From: Verrucomicrobiota bacterium
Lineage (GTDB): Bacteria > Verrucomicrobiota > Verrucomicrobiia > Verrucomicrobiales > Akkermansiaceae
Assembly: GCA_026397725.1 (NCBI GenBank)
Contig: JAPLUI010000318.1
Coordinates: 1-64,000 of the forward strand
Direction: 5' to 3'
Length of the DNA: 64,000 nt
The notes beneath the pieces were generated by a model. The model did no database searches and was not told the origin of the DNA. It worked only from the letters and a program-made list of their open reading frames with translations. Position 1 is the stretch's first letter; the number at the start of each line of letters is the position of its first letter. A program made the translations under genes and the position numbers. Positions 42,376-51,692 of the stretch are shown here, one piece after another.

Positions 42376-44748
42376 ATGATGAAGATGAATGCATTGTGGT
42401 GTGCGGTGGTGGCGGGTTGGTGTGGTGCACCTGCGGTCATGGCTGCGGTCGAATTGAAACAGGACGATGCGGCGGGCCAAGTCGTCCTGTGCAATGAGGT
42501 GGTTTCCCTCGCGTTCAACATGTCCAAGGGCACGTATGCGATTACCGACAAGACCACCGGCCAATTGATGGTGGACCAGGCGGGCCTGTCGGCGGATTCC
42601 TATGAAAATGCGGACAGCATGAAGTTCACCTGGACGCGGGAGGAAGCGAAGGATGCGCTGGGTGCCGGCAAGCGCTTGGTGGTGGCGATGGAGCACACGA
42701 AGCCGCGGGCGGTGCCGGTGTATCTGTTCACCTTCACGGTGTATGAGGGCAGGGGAGGGGTGGTCATGGGGTTCGGCATGCGCAACACGATGGACTTTGG
42801 CATGCGCTTGATGAAGGTCCAGCCACTGGCGCACGGCCGCTTGTTGGCTGGCTCAAAGCTGGAAAAACCGCAGACCCTCAATGGCGCCGCCGGGGCGGAC
42901 ACCCCGCGTGTGGAGGCCACTCCGAACCGCGAATGTCCTAACAGCCTGTTGCTGACCGGCACTCAGGACGGCAAGCGGCGCTCGTTCGTGTGGGGCGGCA
43001 TGGCTAACAAGGAGTTCGGGAAATGGGTTGACCTGCGGGACGGCGTCATGCAGATGCGGGCCGAGGATCCGGTGGGCCGGGTGGTGGATCCAGGCAAAAC
43101 CTATATCTCTGAAGACACCCTCTATCTCGATGTCACGCAGCCCGACCCGTTCGTCGCCCTCGAAACGTATGGACTTGCCATGCGTGCGGCCAACCATGCG
43201 CGGCCCAATGCCTATGATTTCCCGACGCTGTGTGGCTGGGCGGTCGGGGCGTTGAGCGGTTTGGGCGACATCAACAACACGGTCGCGCTGATCAAAGAAC
43301 TTGAGATGGCGCAGAAGGCCGGCGTGACCAAATACACCAAGGTGGCCATCCGCCTCGAACCGGATACCTATTGCTATGGCGACGGCAATACCGAACAGGG
43401 CTGGTGGGATGACGCGCACTGGTCGAAATACGGGCATTTGAAGGCGCCATACGATACCTTTGCCAAGTGGTGTGCGGCGCTGCAGGAGCGCGATGGCATC
43501 CCGTTCACCTACTTCCAGGTGGGCCTGCCGTCCGACGATTACGCCCGGGCGTTTCCAGGCCACATGTTGTTCAACGACATTTCCCGGCTGCAAGTCAAAC
43601 ATCCGCATCACCAACCGTTAGTCACCTATGACTATACCGACCCGGATTTCCAGCAGCACGTCCTGGCGACATGGCAGCGTCTGAAAATGGACGGCATGCA
43701 AGGCATCAAGTTCGACTATCCGGAAACCGGCTGGCAGCCCGGCGGCGGCTTCGAGAACCAGCACGCCACCACCGCCTTTGCCTATCGCGAAGTGTTCCGT
43801 CTGTGCCGCGAGGGACTGGGACCGGACGCGTTCATCCACGAGCGCAATTTGGGCGAGACCGGCAGGCCGTTGCTGGATGTGACCGCAGGACTGGTTGACA
43901 TGCAGCGCGTCTGGGGCGATTCCAACGATTATGTGCCGGAAATGGTGAGCACCTGCGGCCTGCGCTGGTATAAGAACCGCGTGGTGTTCGGCTACTACCC
44001 CGACAGCAAGGCGGTGCACAACCGCACGCCCGAGGTGCGCCAGTCGCTCCTGACCATGGTGTTTCTAACAAGCGGGCGCGTGGAGCTGGCCACGTCCTTC
44101 CGGTTGTTCACGCCGGACATGCTGCGTGATGTCACGCGCATCTATCCGTTGTATCGCGAGCCGCGCAGCGCGCGTCCGCTCGATGCCTTCACCGGGGTGC
44201 CCAATCCGCGGGTGTACGACCTGGAATTGACGCCCGAGTGGCATCAGGTGGCGCTGTTCAATCCCGACAAGACCAACGCCGGGCCAATCTCGGTGGCGCT
44301 GAGCGGCGAACATGCCGACGGGGCCATCGGACTCGACCCCGCCGCGTCGTATTATGCCTATGACTTCTGGTCGGACACGCTGGTCGGCAAGTATCCAGGA
44401 ACGGCAACGGTCGAGAAACAGTTAGGTCCGACCCATTGCGCGATGCTCTCGATCCGCAAGGTGCAGCAAAATCCGCAGGTGCTCTCCACCAACCGCCATG
44501 TGCTGCAGGGCTGGGTGGATCTGGCCGATGTCAAGTGGGACGGCCAGGGCAAGTGTCTATCAGGCGTGGCCCGGGTGATCGGCGGCGAACCCTTCAAGAT
44601 CGTGGTGGGCGGCAACGGCAGCACCGCCACCAAGGTGACCGCCACGGGGGCCCAGGCCAAACTCGAGAAACACCCGGCCGACGGGCTGGCGCAAATCACC
44701 CTGGAACGCCCGGAAAATGGCGAGGTCTCATGGCAAGTCACCTATTAG
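42376..44748 (+). CDS. Alpha-galactosidase-like (GH27/GH36-type) secreted protein
   Basis: From ATG 42376 the protein has 790 residues, with a signal peptide ending A-P-A-V-M-A. An N-terminal sandwich precedes a barrel containing D-G-M-Q-G-I-K-F-D-Y-P-E-T-G-W (about 454-468; the Asp after K-F is the expected nucleophile position) and H-E-R-N-L-G near 500. R-V-W-G-D-S-N-D-Y follows near 525. C-terminal sandwiches follow without gaps. Clan GH-D enzymes release terminal galactose or related sugars. The TTG at 42343 is an unlikely start. It shares its signal-peptide style and C-terminal layout with the core-deleted gene at 21.4 kb, so the two are probably paralogues. Confidence 0.68.
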   Translation: MMKMNALWCAVVAGWCGAPAVMAAVELKQDDAAGQVVLCNEVVSLAFNMSKGTYAITDKTTGQLMVDQAGLSADSYENADSMKFTWTREEAKDALGAGKRLVVAMEHTKPRAVPVYLFTFTVYEGRGGVVMGFGMRNTMDFGMRLMKVQPLAHGRLLAGSKLEKPQTLNGAAGADTPRVEATPNRECPNSLLLTGTQDGKRRSFVWGGMANKEFGKWVDLRDGVMQMRAEDPVGRVVDPGKTYISEDTLYLDVTQPDPFVALETYGLAMRAANHARPNAYDFPTLCGWAVGALSGLGDINNTVALIKELEMAQKAGVTKYTKVAIRLEPDTYCYGDGNTEQGWWDDAHWSKYGHLKAPYDTFAKWCAALQERDGIPFTYFQVGLPSDDYARAFPGHMLFNDISRLQVKHPHHQPLVTYDYTDPDFQQHVLATWQRLKMDGMQGIKFDYPETGWQPGGGFENQHATTAFAYREVFRLCREGLGPDAFIHERNLGETGRPLLDVTAGLVDMQRVWGDSNDYVPEMVSTCGLRWYKNRVVFGYYPDSKAVHNRTPEVRQSLLTMVFLTSGRVELATSFRLFTPDMLRDVTRIYPLYREPRSARPLDAFTGVPNPRVYDLELTPEWHQVALFNPDKTNAGPISVALSGEHADGAIGLDPAASYYAYDFWSDTLVGKYPGTATVEKQLGPTHCAMLSIRKVQQNPQVLSTNRHVLQGWVDLADVKWDGQGKCLSGVARVIGGEPFKIVVGGNGSTATKVTATGAQAKLEKHPADGLAQITLERPENGEVSWQVTY

Positions 44749-44758
44749 AACCAAACAC

Positions 44759-47296
44759 ATGAAACCAACAAGCATCCAGATCACTCAATCGGCGCTTCGC
44801 AAATGCCTCCGCGCGGGAACCTCGCTGATGGCGTGGTTATGCATATCCACGGCCCTGCAGGCCGAGGTCGGCGTATCCAGACTCTTCACAGACCACATGG
44901 TCCTGCAGCGCAACAAGCCGGTGCCGGTTTTCGGCACCGCTGCGGCGGCAGAAAAGGTGACCGTGGCATTCGGCGGCCAGACCCTGACAACGACCGCCGA
45001 CGCGCGGGGGGCCTGGCAGGTGATGCTCCCGGCCATGAACGCCAACGCCAACGGACAACCCATGACCCTTGCCGCGTCTAACACAATTGCCATTCAGGAC
45101 GTGGTGATCGGGGACGTGTGGCTGTGCAGCGGACAATCAAACATGGACATGAGGCTGGACGGCTGCAACCGCAAGGAAGACGTTGCCAGCGCGGATTTCC
45201 CGGGCATCCGCAACCTGGAAAGCAAGGGTTGGAGCGTATGCCAGCCCGGGAGCGCCGGACACATTTCAGGCACCGCCTTTTACTTCGCCAGGAAGATCTA
45301 TCAGGAAACTGACGGCAAGATCCCCATCGCCCTGATGCTGGCCTCCGTCGGGGGGTCCCCCATCGACTTGTGGCTGGCGCCGGAAGGCCTGGTGGGCATC
45401 CCGGTGCTGGACCCGCTGTGGCGCGAACCCGCGAAAACGCCCGAAGTCTTCAATTTTTTCCATGGTTTCGTGCATCCCTTGGTCCCTTACGGCATCAAAG
45501 GCGCCATCTGGTACCAAGGGGAAAACGCCGAAAGGCGCGTGCTGTCCCCGGACAGTTATTTTCTCAAGATGAAAGCGCTGGTCGAGGGTTGGAAGCGGGT
45601 CTGGGGCATGGATGACTTCCCGTTCTACTATGTGATGATTGCCAATTACGGGCTCCCCCTGAAGACGGAGACGCCGGTACTCGTCTCCGGCGGCTGGGAT
45701 GCCGACACCCGCCTGCAACAGGCCAACGCCATGGTCCTGCCCCATGCCGGGTGTGCCTCGGCAATCGACATCGGGGTGTCAAAGGAAAGCTGGGACGGCT
45801 ACCATCCCGCTAACAAACTGGATGTCGGCGAGCGACTGGCGCTGTGGGCGCTGAAGAACGATTATGGCCGCGCCGATCTCGTGACGAGCGGACCCACCCT
45901 GAGAGATGTGGTTCTATCAGGAAACACGGTGGTTTGCACCTTCGATCACATCGGCAAGGGACTGATGGTCGGTTTGAAAAATTGGTATCAGCCGACCCAG
46001 GAGTTGCCCGACGGCAAGCTCCAGCGCTTCGTGATCGCCGGCGTCGATAACAAATGGCACGCCGCGAATGCCGTCATCAAGGACAACACGGTGGTCCTGT
46101 CGTCGCCGGAGGTGGCCGCGCCGCGCAAAGTATCGTATGCCTGCTGGCAGAATCCCGAGGGCTGCAATCTCTATAACAAGGAAGGCCTGCCGGCCGCGCC
46201 CTTCCATGTCGAGGACGTGACGCGGCATTGCAACCTCGCCGCCACTGCCGGCCCGGGAGGGGATATCACCCCGGCGGGAACCCGCCGCGTGCTGCCGCGC
46301 ATGACCGCCCGCTACGACATCAAGGCGCAGGCCGGTCATTTCATCCAGGATGTCAAAGTGGACGGCGTGTCGGTCGGCTCGGTGTCCTATTATATCTTTG
46401 ATCCCGTGGATGCCAACCACACCATCGAGGCCACGTTCACGACCAAGATCCCAAGTTACACGATCGAGACGTCGGCCACCGCGGGCGGCTCGCTTGTTCC
46501 CAGCGGGGTTCTAACGGTTGACCAGGGTGCCTCCAGGACCTTCCAGTTCGATACCCGTTGCCGGCCTGCGGTGACGGTGGATGGGGTGCTGCTTGGCACG
46601 CGCTACGTCCACACATTTTCGGACGTCCGCGCCAATCACAAAATCTCCGTCGCGTTCAACCCCATCATCAAGGCCAGCGGGGACGTGGGCGGCACCATCA
46701 AACCTGCCGGAGAACTCGCGCTCGATTACGGCAAGGACCAGGTGTTCGCCATCGAAGCCAACCCGGGCTATGCCGTCGCACATCTAACGGTTGACGGGGT
46801 GGACCAGGGGGCGAAAACCTCCCTCGCTCTCACCAACATCACGGCCAATCATACCATCGCCGTGACCTTCGCCGCCAAGGATGGAGGCGTGTTGTTGTCC
46901 CAAGGCAAGCCCACCTCCGCTTCCAGCGTGATGAACGGCCGTGATTCCAACGCGGCCGTGGACGGGCAAATCAACTCCCAATGGGTCGCCGATGGCGACG
47001 CGAAGCCCCAATGGCTGAAGGTGGACTTGGGACAGGACTGCATCGTCACGCGCTGTGAGACCTATTGCGAGTTCCCCCGCAACCAGTATGGTTACAAGAT
47101 CGAGTGCTCGCCGGATGACAAGACCTGGAGCCTTTTCGCCGACAGACAATCCAACAAACTTGCCGGCGACCCCTGCTATACCGACGTCGCCGCACCGGCA
47201 CCCGCCCGCTATGTGCGCATCACCATCACCGGCAGCAGCGGTGGCTATGCCGCAATCTGGGAATTCAGGATCTATGGGAAGCCGATTATGCGTTAG
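44759..47296 (+). CDS. Sialate O-acetylesterase-like esterase with three InlB-like repeats and a discoidin domain
   Basis: The 845-residue protein has a signal peptide and the family opening L-F-T-D-H-M-V-L-Q-R. The nucleophile block C-S-G-Q-S-N-M is near residues 123-129, G-A-I-W-Y-Q-G-E-N near 255 and the Y-H-P element near 350. About residue 500 starts a run of three divergent InlB-type repeats (A-T-A-G-P-G-G-D-I-T-P-A-G and so on). A discoidin domain (P-Q-W-L-K-V-D-L-G) closes the chain. It is a full-length paralogue of the 2.5-kb gene, sharing segments such as G-G-W-D-A-D-T-R-L-Q-Q-A-N-A-M. Deacetylation would expose the glycan to the neighbouring glycosidases. Confidence 0.83.
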   Translation: MKPTSIQITQSALRKCLRAGTSLMAWLCISTALQAEVGVSRLFTDHMVLQRNKPVPVFGTAAAAEKVTVAFGGQTLTTTADARGAWQVMLPAMNANANGQPMTLAASNTIAIQDVVIGDVWLCSGQSNMDMRLDGCNRKEDVASADFPGIRNLESKGWSVCQPGSAGHISGTAFYFARKIYQETDGKIPIALMLASVGGSPIDLWLAPEGLVGIPVLDPLWREPAKTPEVFNFFHGFVHPLVPYGIKGAIWYQGENAERRVLSPDSYFLKMKALVEGWKRVWGMDDFPFYYVMIANYGLPLKTETPVLVSGGWDADTRLQQANAMVLPHAGCASAIDIGVSKESWDGYHPANKLDVGERLALWALKNDYGRADLVTSGPTLRDVVLSGNTVVCTFDHIGKGLMVGLKNWYQPTQELPDGKLQRFVIAGVDNKWHAANAVIKDNTVVLSSPEVAAPRKVSYACWQNPEGCNLYNKEGLPAAPFHVEDVTRHCNLAATAGPGGDITPAGTRRVLPRMTARYDIKAQAGHFIQDVKVDGVSVGSVSYYIFDPVDANHTIEATFTTKIPSYTIETSATAGGSLVPSGVLTVDQGASRTFQFDTRCRPAVTVDGVLLGTRYVHTFSDVRANHKISVAFNPIIKASGDVGGTIKPAGELALDYGKDQVFAIEANPGYAVAHLTVDGVDQGAKTSLALTNITANHTIAVTFAAKDGGVLLSQGKPTSASSVMNGRDSNAAVDGQINSQWVADGDAKPQWLKVDLGQDCIVTRCETYCEFPRNQYGYKIECSPDDKTWSLFADRQSNKLAGDPCYTDVAAPAPARYVRITITGSSGGYAAIWEFRIYGKPIMR

Positions 47297-47328
47297 ACCA
47301 GCCCCCGTGCAGTCACAACATAGATGAA

Positions 47329-50300
47329 ATGAACAACCGGAGAATCGCGCAGCTCGCAATATTGATGGCATCCGCCTGCCTGCCCGGGCAGGCAAGCGCG
47401 ATGGTTTTCAAACCCGAAAAGGGCGCCATGTGGGATCCGTCGGTGTTATGGCACGACGGGAAGTATCTGGGTGAGAAATTCAAGCCCGGGCAGGGCCTGG
47501 TCCTTGAAGGCAAAATCAAGGCGCGGACGTTGGCATCCGGCGGCACTAACAGACCAACGGCTGGTTTTGTCGTTGGGGAAAACGACGGCCAGGCAATGGC
47601 GGTCCAACTGGGCATCGGCCAGCCTGACGGACGCGAAACACACATCGGCCGGCTGGCAACAGGTCCCGATGGAACTCACACATTTACCTCCGAGGACGTA
47701 ACCGGAAAGGGATGCGCCACCGTCACCGGCATTGAAGATGGCAAGGAACATGCCTTCCGCCTGCTGTGCCGGATGGAGATGTTAGAACTCTACATGGATG
47801 ATCTGCTGGTGCAAACCTATATCCACGCCCCGGGGAGCGGCAAAGTCGGTTTCCTGGTGTGCAACGCCCAAGCCGGGTTCAGCGATCAGCGCGCATGGTC
47901 CATGTCCTTCGCTGAAGCGAAGACGGATAAGACGTTGGTCTCATGGGTCACGCTGGCCAATACTACCCAGCAAGGCGGCAGCGCCCTGACGCTCCAGAAC
48001 GGCATGACTTTCGATGGCATCGTCTTCGGCGAGATGGAACCGGGCAAGTGGATGGCCGGCAGCGACTACTTTCTCCGCTCGCAGCGCGACCAACAGGCCA
48101 ACGCCGCGGAAAAGGCGGATGTCAAGGCGCTCGTCCAGATGGCGATCGTCTATCAGGACGATCGGATTTCCCTCTACCGCAACGGCGGGTTATATGTCTC
48201 CTACGCGGCGAATAACATCGACCTGCTGAAGGACAAGGACAACCTGGCGGTCTTCGGCCTGCGGCATCAGGGGGCGGAAAACGGCCGGACCCTGTTAGGC
48301 TCGATCGAGGACGCACGCATCTACAATAGGGCGCTCACCGCCGACGAAATCAGGAAGCTGGAACCTAACAAGAAATCGGCGGTCACTCCATACGCCTGGT
48401 GGACCTTCGAGCCAGGCCAGGAGACCGACCGCATGGGCCGGTTCCCGGTCAATAGTCTGGGCAACGGGGTGAAGATCGAAGACGGCCGCTTGGTGCTGGG
48501 AGTGGAAGGGGCGGCCCTGATTGCGTCGGCGAGGCCCGTGGAGGTTCGGCCCAATCCTGGGGCTGGGACGCCGGTCACGGCGGCCAACCCGCCGCTGAAC
48601 TATCATGCCGAGGGGATGTACCACTGGGACACTTGGTTCCTGCCGCTCGGCGATTCGGTGCATATGTACCATCTCCAGGTGAAACGTCCCGGCAGCCAGC
48701 GGCCCGACGCGGATCATGAGGCCGTCGGCCATGCGGTCAGCAAGGATCTGATCCACTGGCAGGAACAGTCGGTCGCCCTGCGCAAAGGCCCGCCGGGAAG
48801 CTACGACGACGGTTGCCTGTTCACCGCCTATGCCGTCGAACACGAGGGAACCATCTATCTGTATTATTGCAGCAATCACCAGGAGAACGGGCGGGGCCGC
48901 CAAGGCATCTGTCTGGCCACGAGCAAGGACAGTGGTCGGACGTATGAAAAATGCGCGGGCAACCCGATTATCGAGCCGGATCCGAAGCGGTACTACGCGA
49001 TCTCGGAGCCTCCTCCTCCGTTCGGTCACCACGCCCATCCGCACATTGATTGTCGCGATCTCGCCATCGTGAAGGATCCGGCGGGCAATGGGTGGCTGGG
49101 CTATGTGGTCATGCGCCGCAAAGGCCAGCAGGACGCCTTCCACTCCGCGTGCATCGCTTTGTGCCGCTCCAAGGATTTGGTCCGCTGGGAGATAGGCGAT
49201 CCGGTCTGCACGCCGAATCGCTTCAACTGTTTCGAGGTGCCGGACGTGTTCAAGCTGGGCGACAAATGGTATATGATCGCGTTGACCGGCGATGGCTATG
49301 GGCAGACGCAACGCTGGAGCGACCCGGAGATCACCTGCGCCACGGTGGTCTTCGAGGCGGACCGGCCCGAGGGGCCGTTCGAGGAGGTCAAGGCAGGCGC
49401 GCGCACCTTCAAGCCGGTGGGCGACGGCCTGTTTTCCTCCGAACTGCGGTTTGTGCCGCCTGAAGGAGAACGCCTTTACGGCATGGGTGAGAACGCGGTG
49501 AACGCCCCTAACAAGGTGAATCTGAAAGGCTGCATGATCGACCTCTTCCAGCGGCACATGAAAGCCGTCGTGCCTTTTGTCGTCTCCAGCGCGGGCTACG
49601 GGTTCCTCTGGAACAATCCGTCGCTGGGCAAGGTCGAGTTCGGAAATAACAAAACCCGCTGGATGTCCAATGGCTGCAAACAACTCGACTATTTCATCAC
49701 CGCGGGCGATTCCTACGCCGACATCATGGAGAACTATGCGGATGCCACCGGGCACGCGCCGGAGTTCCCTTACTGGGCGTCGGGATTCTGGCAGTGCAAA
49801 CTTCGCTACGAAAACCAGGAGCAGTTCCTGAACGTGGCGCGTGAGTTCAAGCGGCGCAACCTTCCCTTGTCGGTGCTGGTCATTGATTTCCTTCACTGGG
49901 ATATCACGGGCAACTGGAGGCTCGATCCCAAGTGTTGGCCCGACCCCAAGGCCATGGTCAAGGAAATGGACGAGATGGGCTACCGGATCATGATCTCGCC
50001 CTGGACCTTGGTGGACGAGAAGAGCGAGAACTTCGCCTACATGAAGGAGCACGGACTGTTCACCGGTTCCATCAGCGGGAAGATGGACACGGTCGATTTC
50101 ATCGGTCCGAAATACCAATACGACCCGACCAATCCGGAGGCCGCCAAATTCCTTTGGAGCAAATGGAGGCAGATCTTGATGTGCCGGTGGACAAGGCGGG
50201 CACCTATCAACTGGAACTGCACCTTTCCAAAGCCGAGGATTATGGCATCTTCAGCTTCCAACTCGACGACGGCCCCGAGAGCGAGACGATCGACTTTTTC

Positions 50301-50468
50301 ACACCCAAGCTGCAACCCCCGATGCTTCTCAAGCTCAAGCCCGTGACGCTGGCCCAGGGAAACCACCGTCTGAAAATCCTCTATCACGGGAAGAACCCTG
50401 CTTCTAGCAACTCCCTGATTGGCATGGATTGCCTGGAACTCAGCACGAAAACAAGTGATCCAAAATGA
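47329..50468 (+). pseudogene. Mosaic gene: truncated propeller, LamG, GH43-like propeller, GH31 barrel and foreign tail
   Basis: The chain starts with a signal peptide and W-D-P-S-V-L-W-H-D-G-K-Y, the opening of a propeller enzyme, which breaks off there (near 47,460). LamG-like sandwiches follow (about 45-420). A GH43/GH32-like propeller (V-S-K-D-L-I-H-W and V-P-D-V-F-K-L-G-D-K-W-Y) runs to about residue 690. It is fused in frame near 49,410 to the N-terminal sandwich and half-barrel of GH31 (R-L-Y-G-M-G-E, then V-L-V-I-D-F-L-H-W). GH31 stops at S-K-W-R-Q, just before its nucleophile strand. Around 50,180 the frame changes into a C-terminal binding domain (V-P-V-D-K-A-G-T-Y) that nearly repeats the end of the 51.7-kb gene. 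Stop at 50468. Confidence 0.65.
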
Positions 50469-50476
50469 TGAGATGT

Positions 50477-50623
50477 ATGAACAACTGGAGAATCGCACCG
50501 CTTGTCATCCTGATTGCGTCCGCCTGCCTGCCCGGGCAGGCAGGCGCGATGGTTTTCAAACCCGAAAATGGCGCCATGTGGGATCCGTCGATTATCTGGC
50601 ACGACGGCAAATATATATCATGA
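50477..50623 (+). pseudogene. N-terminal fragment duplicating the front of the 47.3-kb mosaic gene
   Basis: The 48-codon frame reads a signal peptide (C-L-P-G-Q-A-G-A) and W-D-P-S-I-I-W-H-D-G-K-Y, nearly identical in protein and DNA to the first 50 codons of the gene at 47329. It stops two codons after the Tyr, and its TGA overlaps the ATG of the next GH32 gene. Both copies of this N-terminus therefore break at the same residue but join different sequences. It is the remnant of a duplicated propeller enzyme. Confidence 0.65.
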
Positions 50624-51651
50624 AGATAAAAACGACGGCTTTGTGGATCGGTTTGGCAATCCTGACGGTTTGCCGTGCGGACGCGGCGGAGGAGGCCAAG
50701 CCGGATCTAACATCCGGCAACCCCGAGGCGAAGTATCGCTCCGTCATCAGGAGCCAGGACAAGGCGGTCTTCGGTGATGCCGCGCTGGGGTTGAGGCGCT
50801 GGATGGAGGTGCGCGATTTGCAGCGCCCCATCTATCATACCATGGGCCCCATGGGTTTCACCTTTGACGTCAACGGGCCGATTTATCACGACGGCAGGTA
50901 TCACCTTTTCTATCACAAGAGTTCGTTCGTGTTCAAGCCGGACAAGGAGGATGCGGAGATCCTCGACGTCTCTCCCCATTTCTATGCACCGAATCCTCAC
51001 ATGATAGACAACAAGGGACCGGGCGGTTCGCAGCGGCGGTTGATGTTCGGTTGGGTGCGCGGGGGGCAGACGCCCACGAAAGACGTTCCCTACTGGGACG
51101 GAAACCACTCGCTTCCGCGCGTCCTGACACTCGTATCTAACAAGCTGATCCAGGAACCCATCCCGGAATTGCAGGTTCTCCGCCACGGACACATGCAGCT
51201 AACGAATCGCCTGATCGAATCCTCCACTCCCGGATTGCTCAAGGACTTCACCGGCAATGCGTTGGAGGTGATCGCGTCGTTCGATCCGCAAGGCGCCACC
51301 GCCAAGCGCTTCGGTGTGAAACTGCGGATGTCCAAGGACGGCAACGAGCAGACCGTGGTTTACTATGAACCGGCGAGCGGCCGGTTCGGCGTGTCGGGGT
51401 CGGTCGTGGACGGCGAGATCAGCGACCATGCCGACTTTCCGGCCGGCCGGAGGGTCACGCTGCACATCTTCCTCGACCGCTCCGTGGTGGAAGTGTTTGC
51501 CGCCGGGCGCGTGATAACCAAACGCACGTATTCCGATCCGACCAGCCAGGGGCTGGATGTTTTCAGCGATGGCGGGAGCGTGAAGCTGGATGTTCTTGAT
51601 ATCTGGCGGATGAAAAGCATCTGGGATCAAGGAAGCAACGGCAAATCATGA
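50620..51651 (+). CDS. GH32-like protein with most propeller blades deleted
   Basis: The 343-residue protein has a signal peptide, a 60-residue spacer, and F-D-V-N-G-P-I-Y-H-D-G-R-Y-H-L-F-Y-H (about 86-103), the GH32 opening with its Asp. It then jumps in frame to Y-A-P-N-P-H-M-I-D-N-K-G-P-G-G, the last blade. The R-D-P and E-C motifs are gone, so catalysis is not expected. The C-terminal sandwich (D-R-S-V-V-E-V-F near 288) is complete and closely resembles that of the 10.9-kb protein, including Q-E-P-I-P-E-L-Q. Family members are usually 450-650 residues. Confidence 0.7.
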   Translation: MKIKTTALWIGLAILTVCRADAAEEAKPDLTSGNPEAKYRSVIRSQDKAVFGDAALGLRRWMEVRDLQRPIYHTMGPMGFTFDVNGPIYHDGRYHLFYHKSSFVFKPDKEDAEILDVSPHFYAPNPHMIDNKGPGGSQRRLMFGWVRGGQTPTKDVPYWDGNHSLPRVLTLVSNKLIQEPIPELQVLRHGHMQLTNRLIESSTPGLLKDFTGNALEVIASFDPQGATAKRFGVKLRMSKDGNEQTVVYYEPASGRFGVSGSVVDGEISDHADFPAGRRVTLHIFLDRSVVEVFAAGRVITKRTYSDPTSQGLDVFSDGGSVKLDVLDIWRMKSIWDQGSNGKS

Positions 51652-51692
51652 TTCGAACCCAGTAAACGAGAAAGGCACCCCATACGAAAACC

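Noticed and set aside
48295-50118. 607-codon open frame on the minus strand opposite the mosaic gene
   Set aside because: It is antisense to clear protein-family motifs on the plus strand and has no recognisable domain, signal peptide or ribosome-binding site. Long antisense frames are common in GC-rich DNA.
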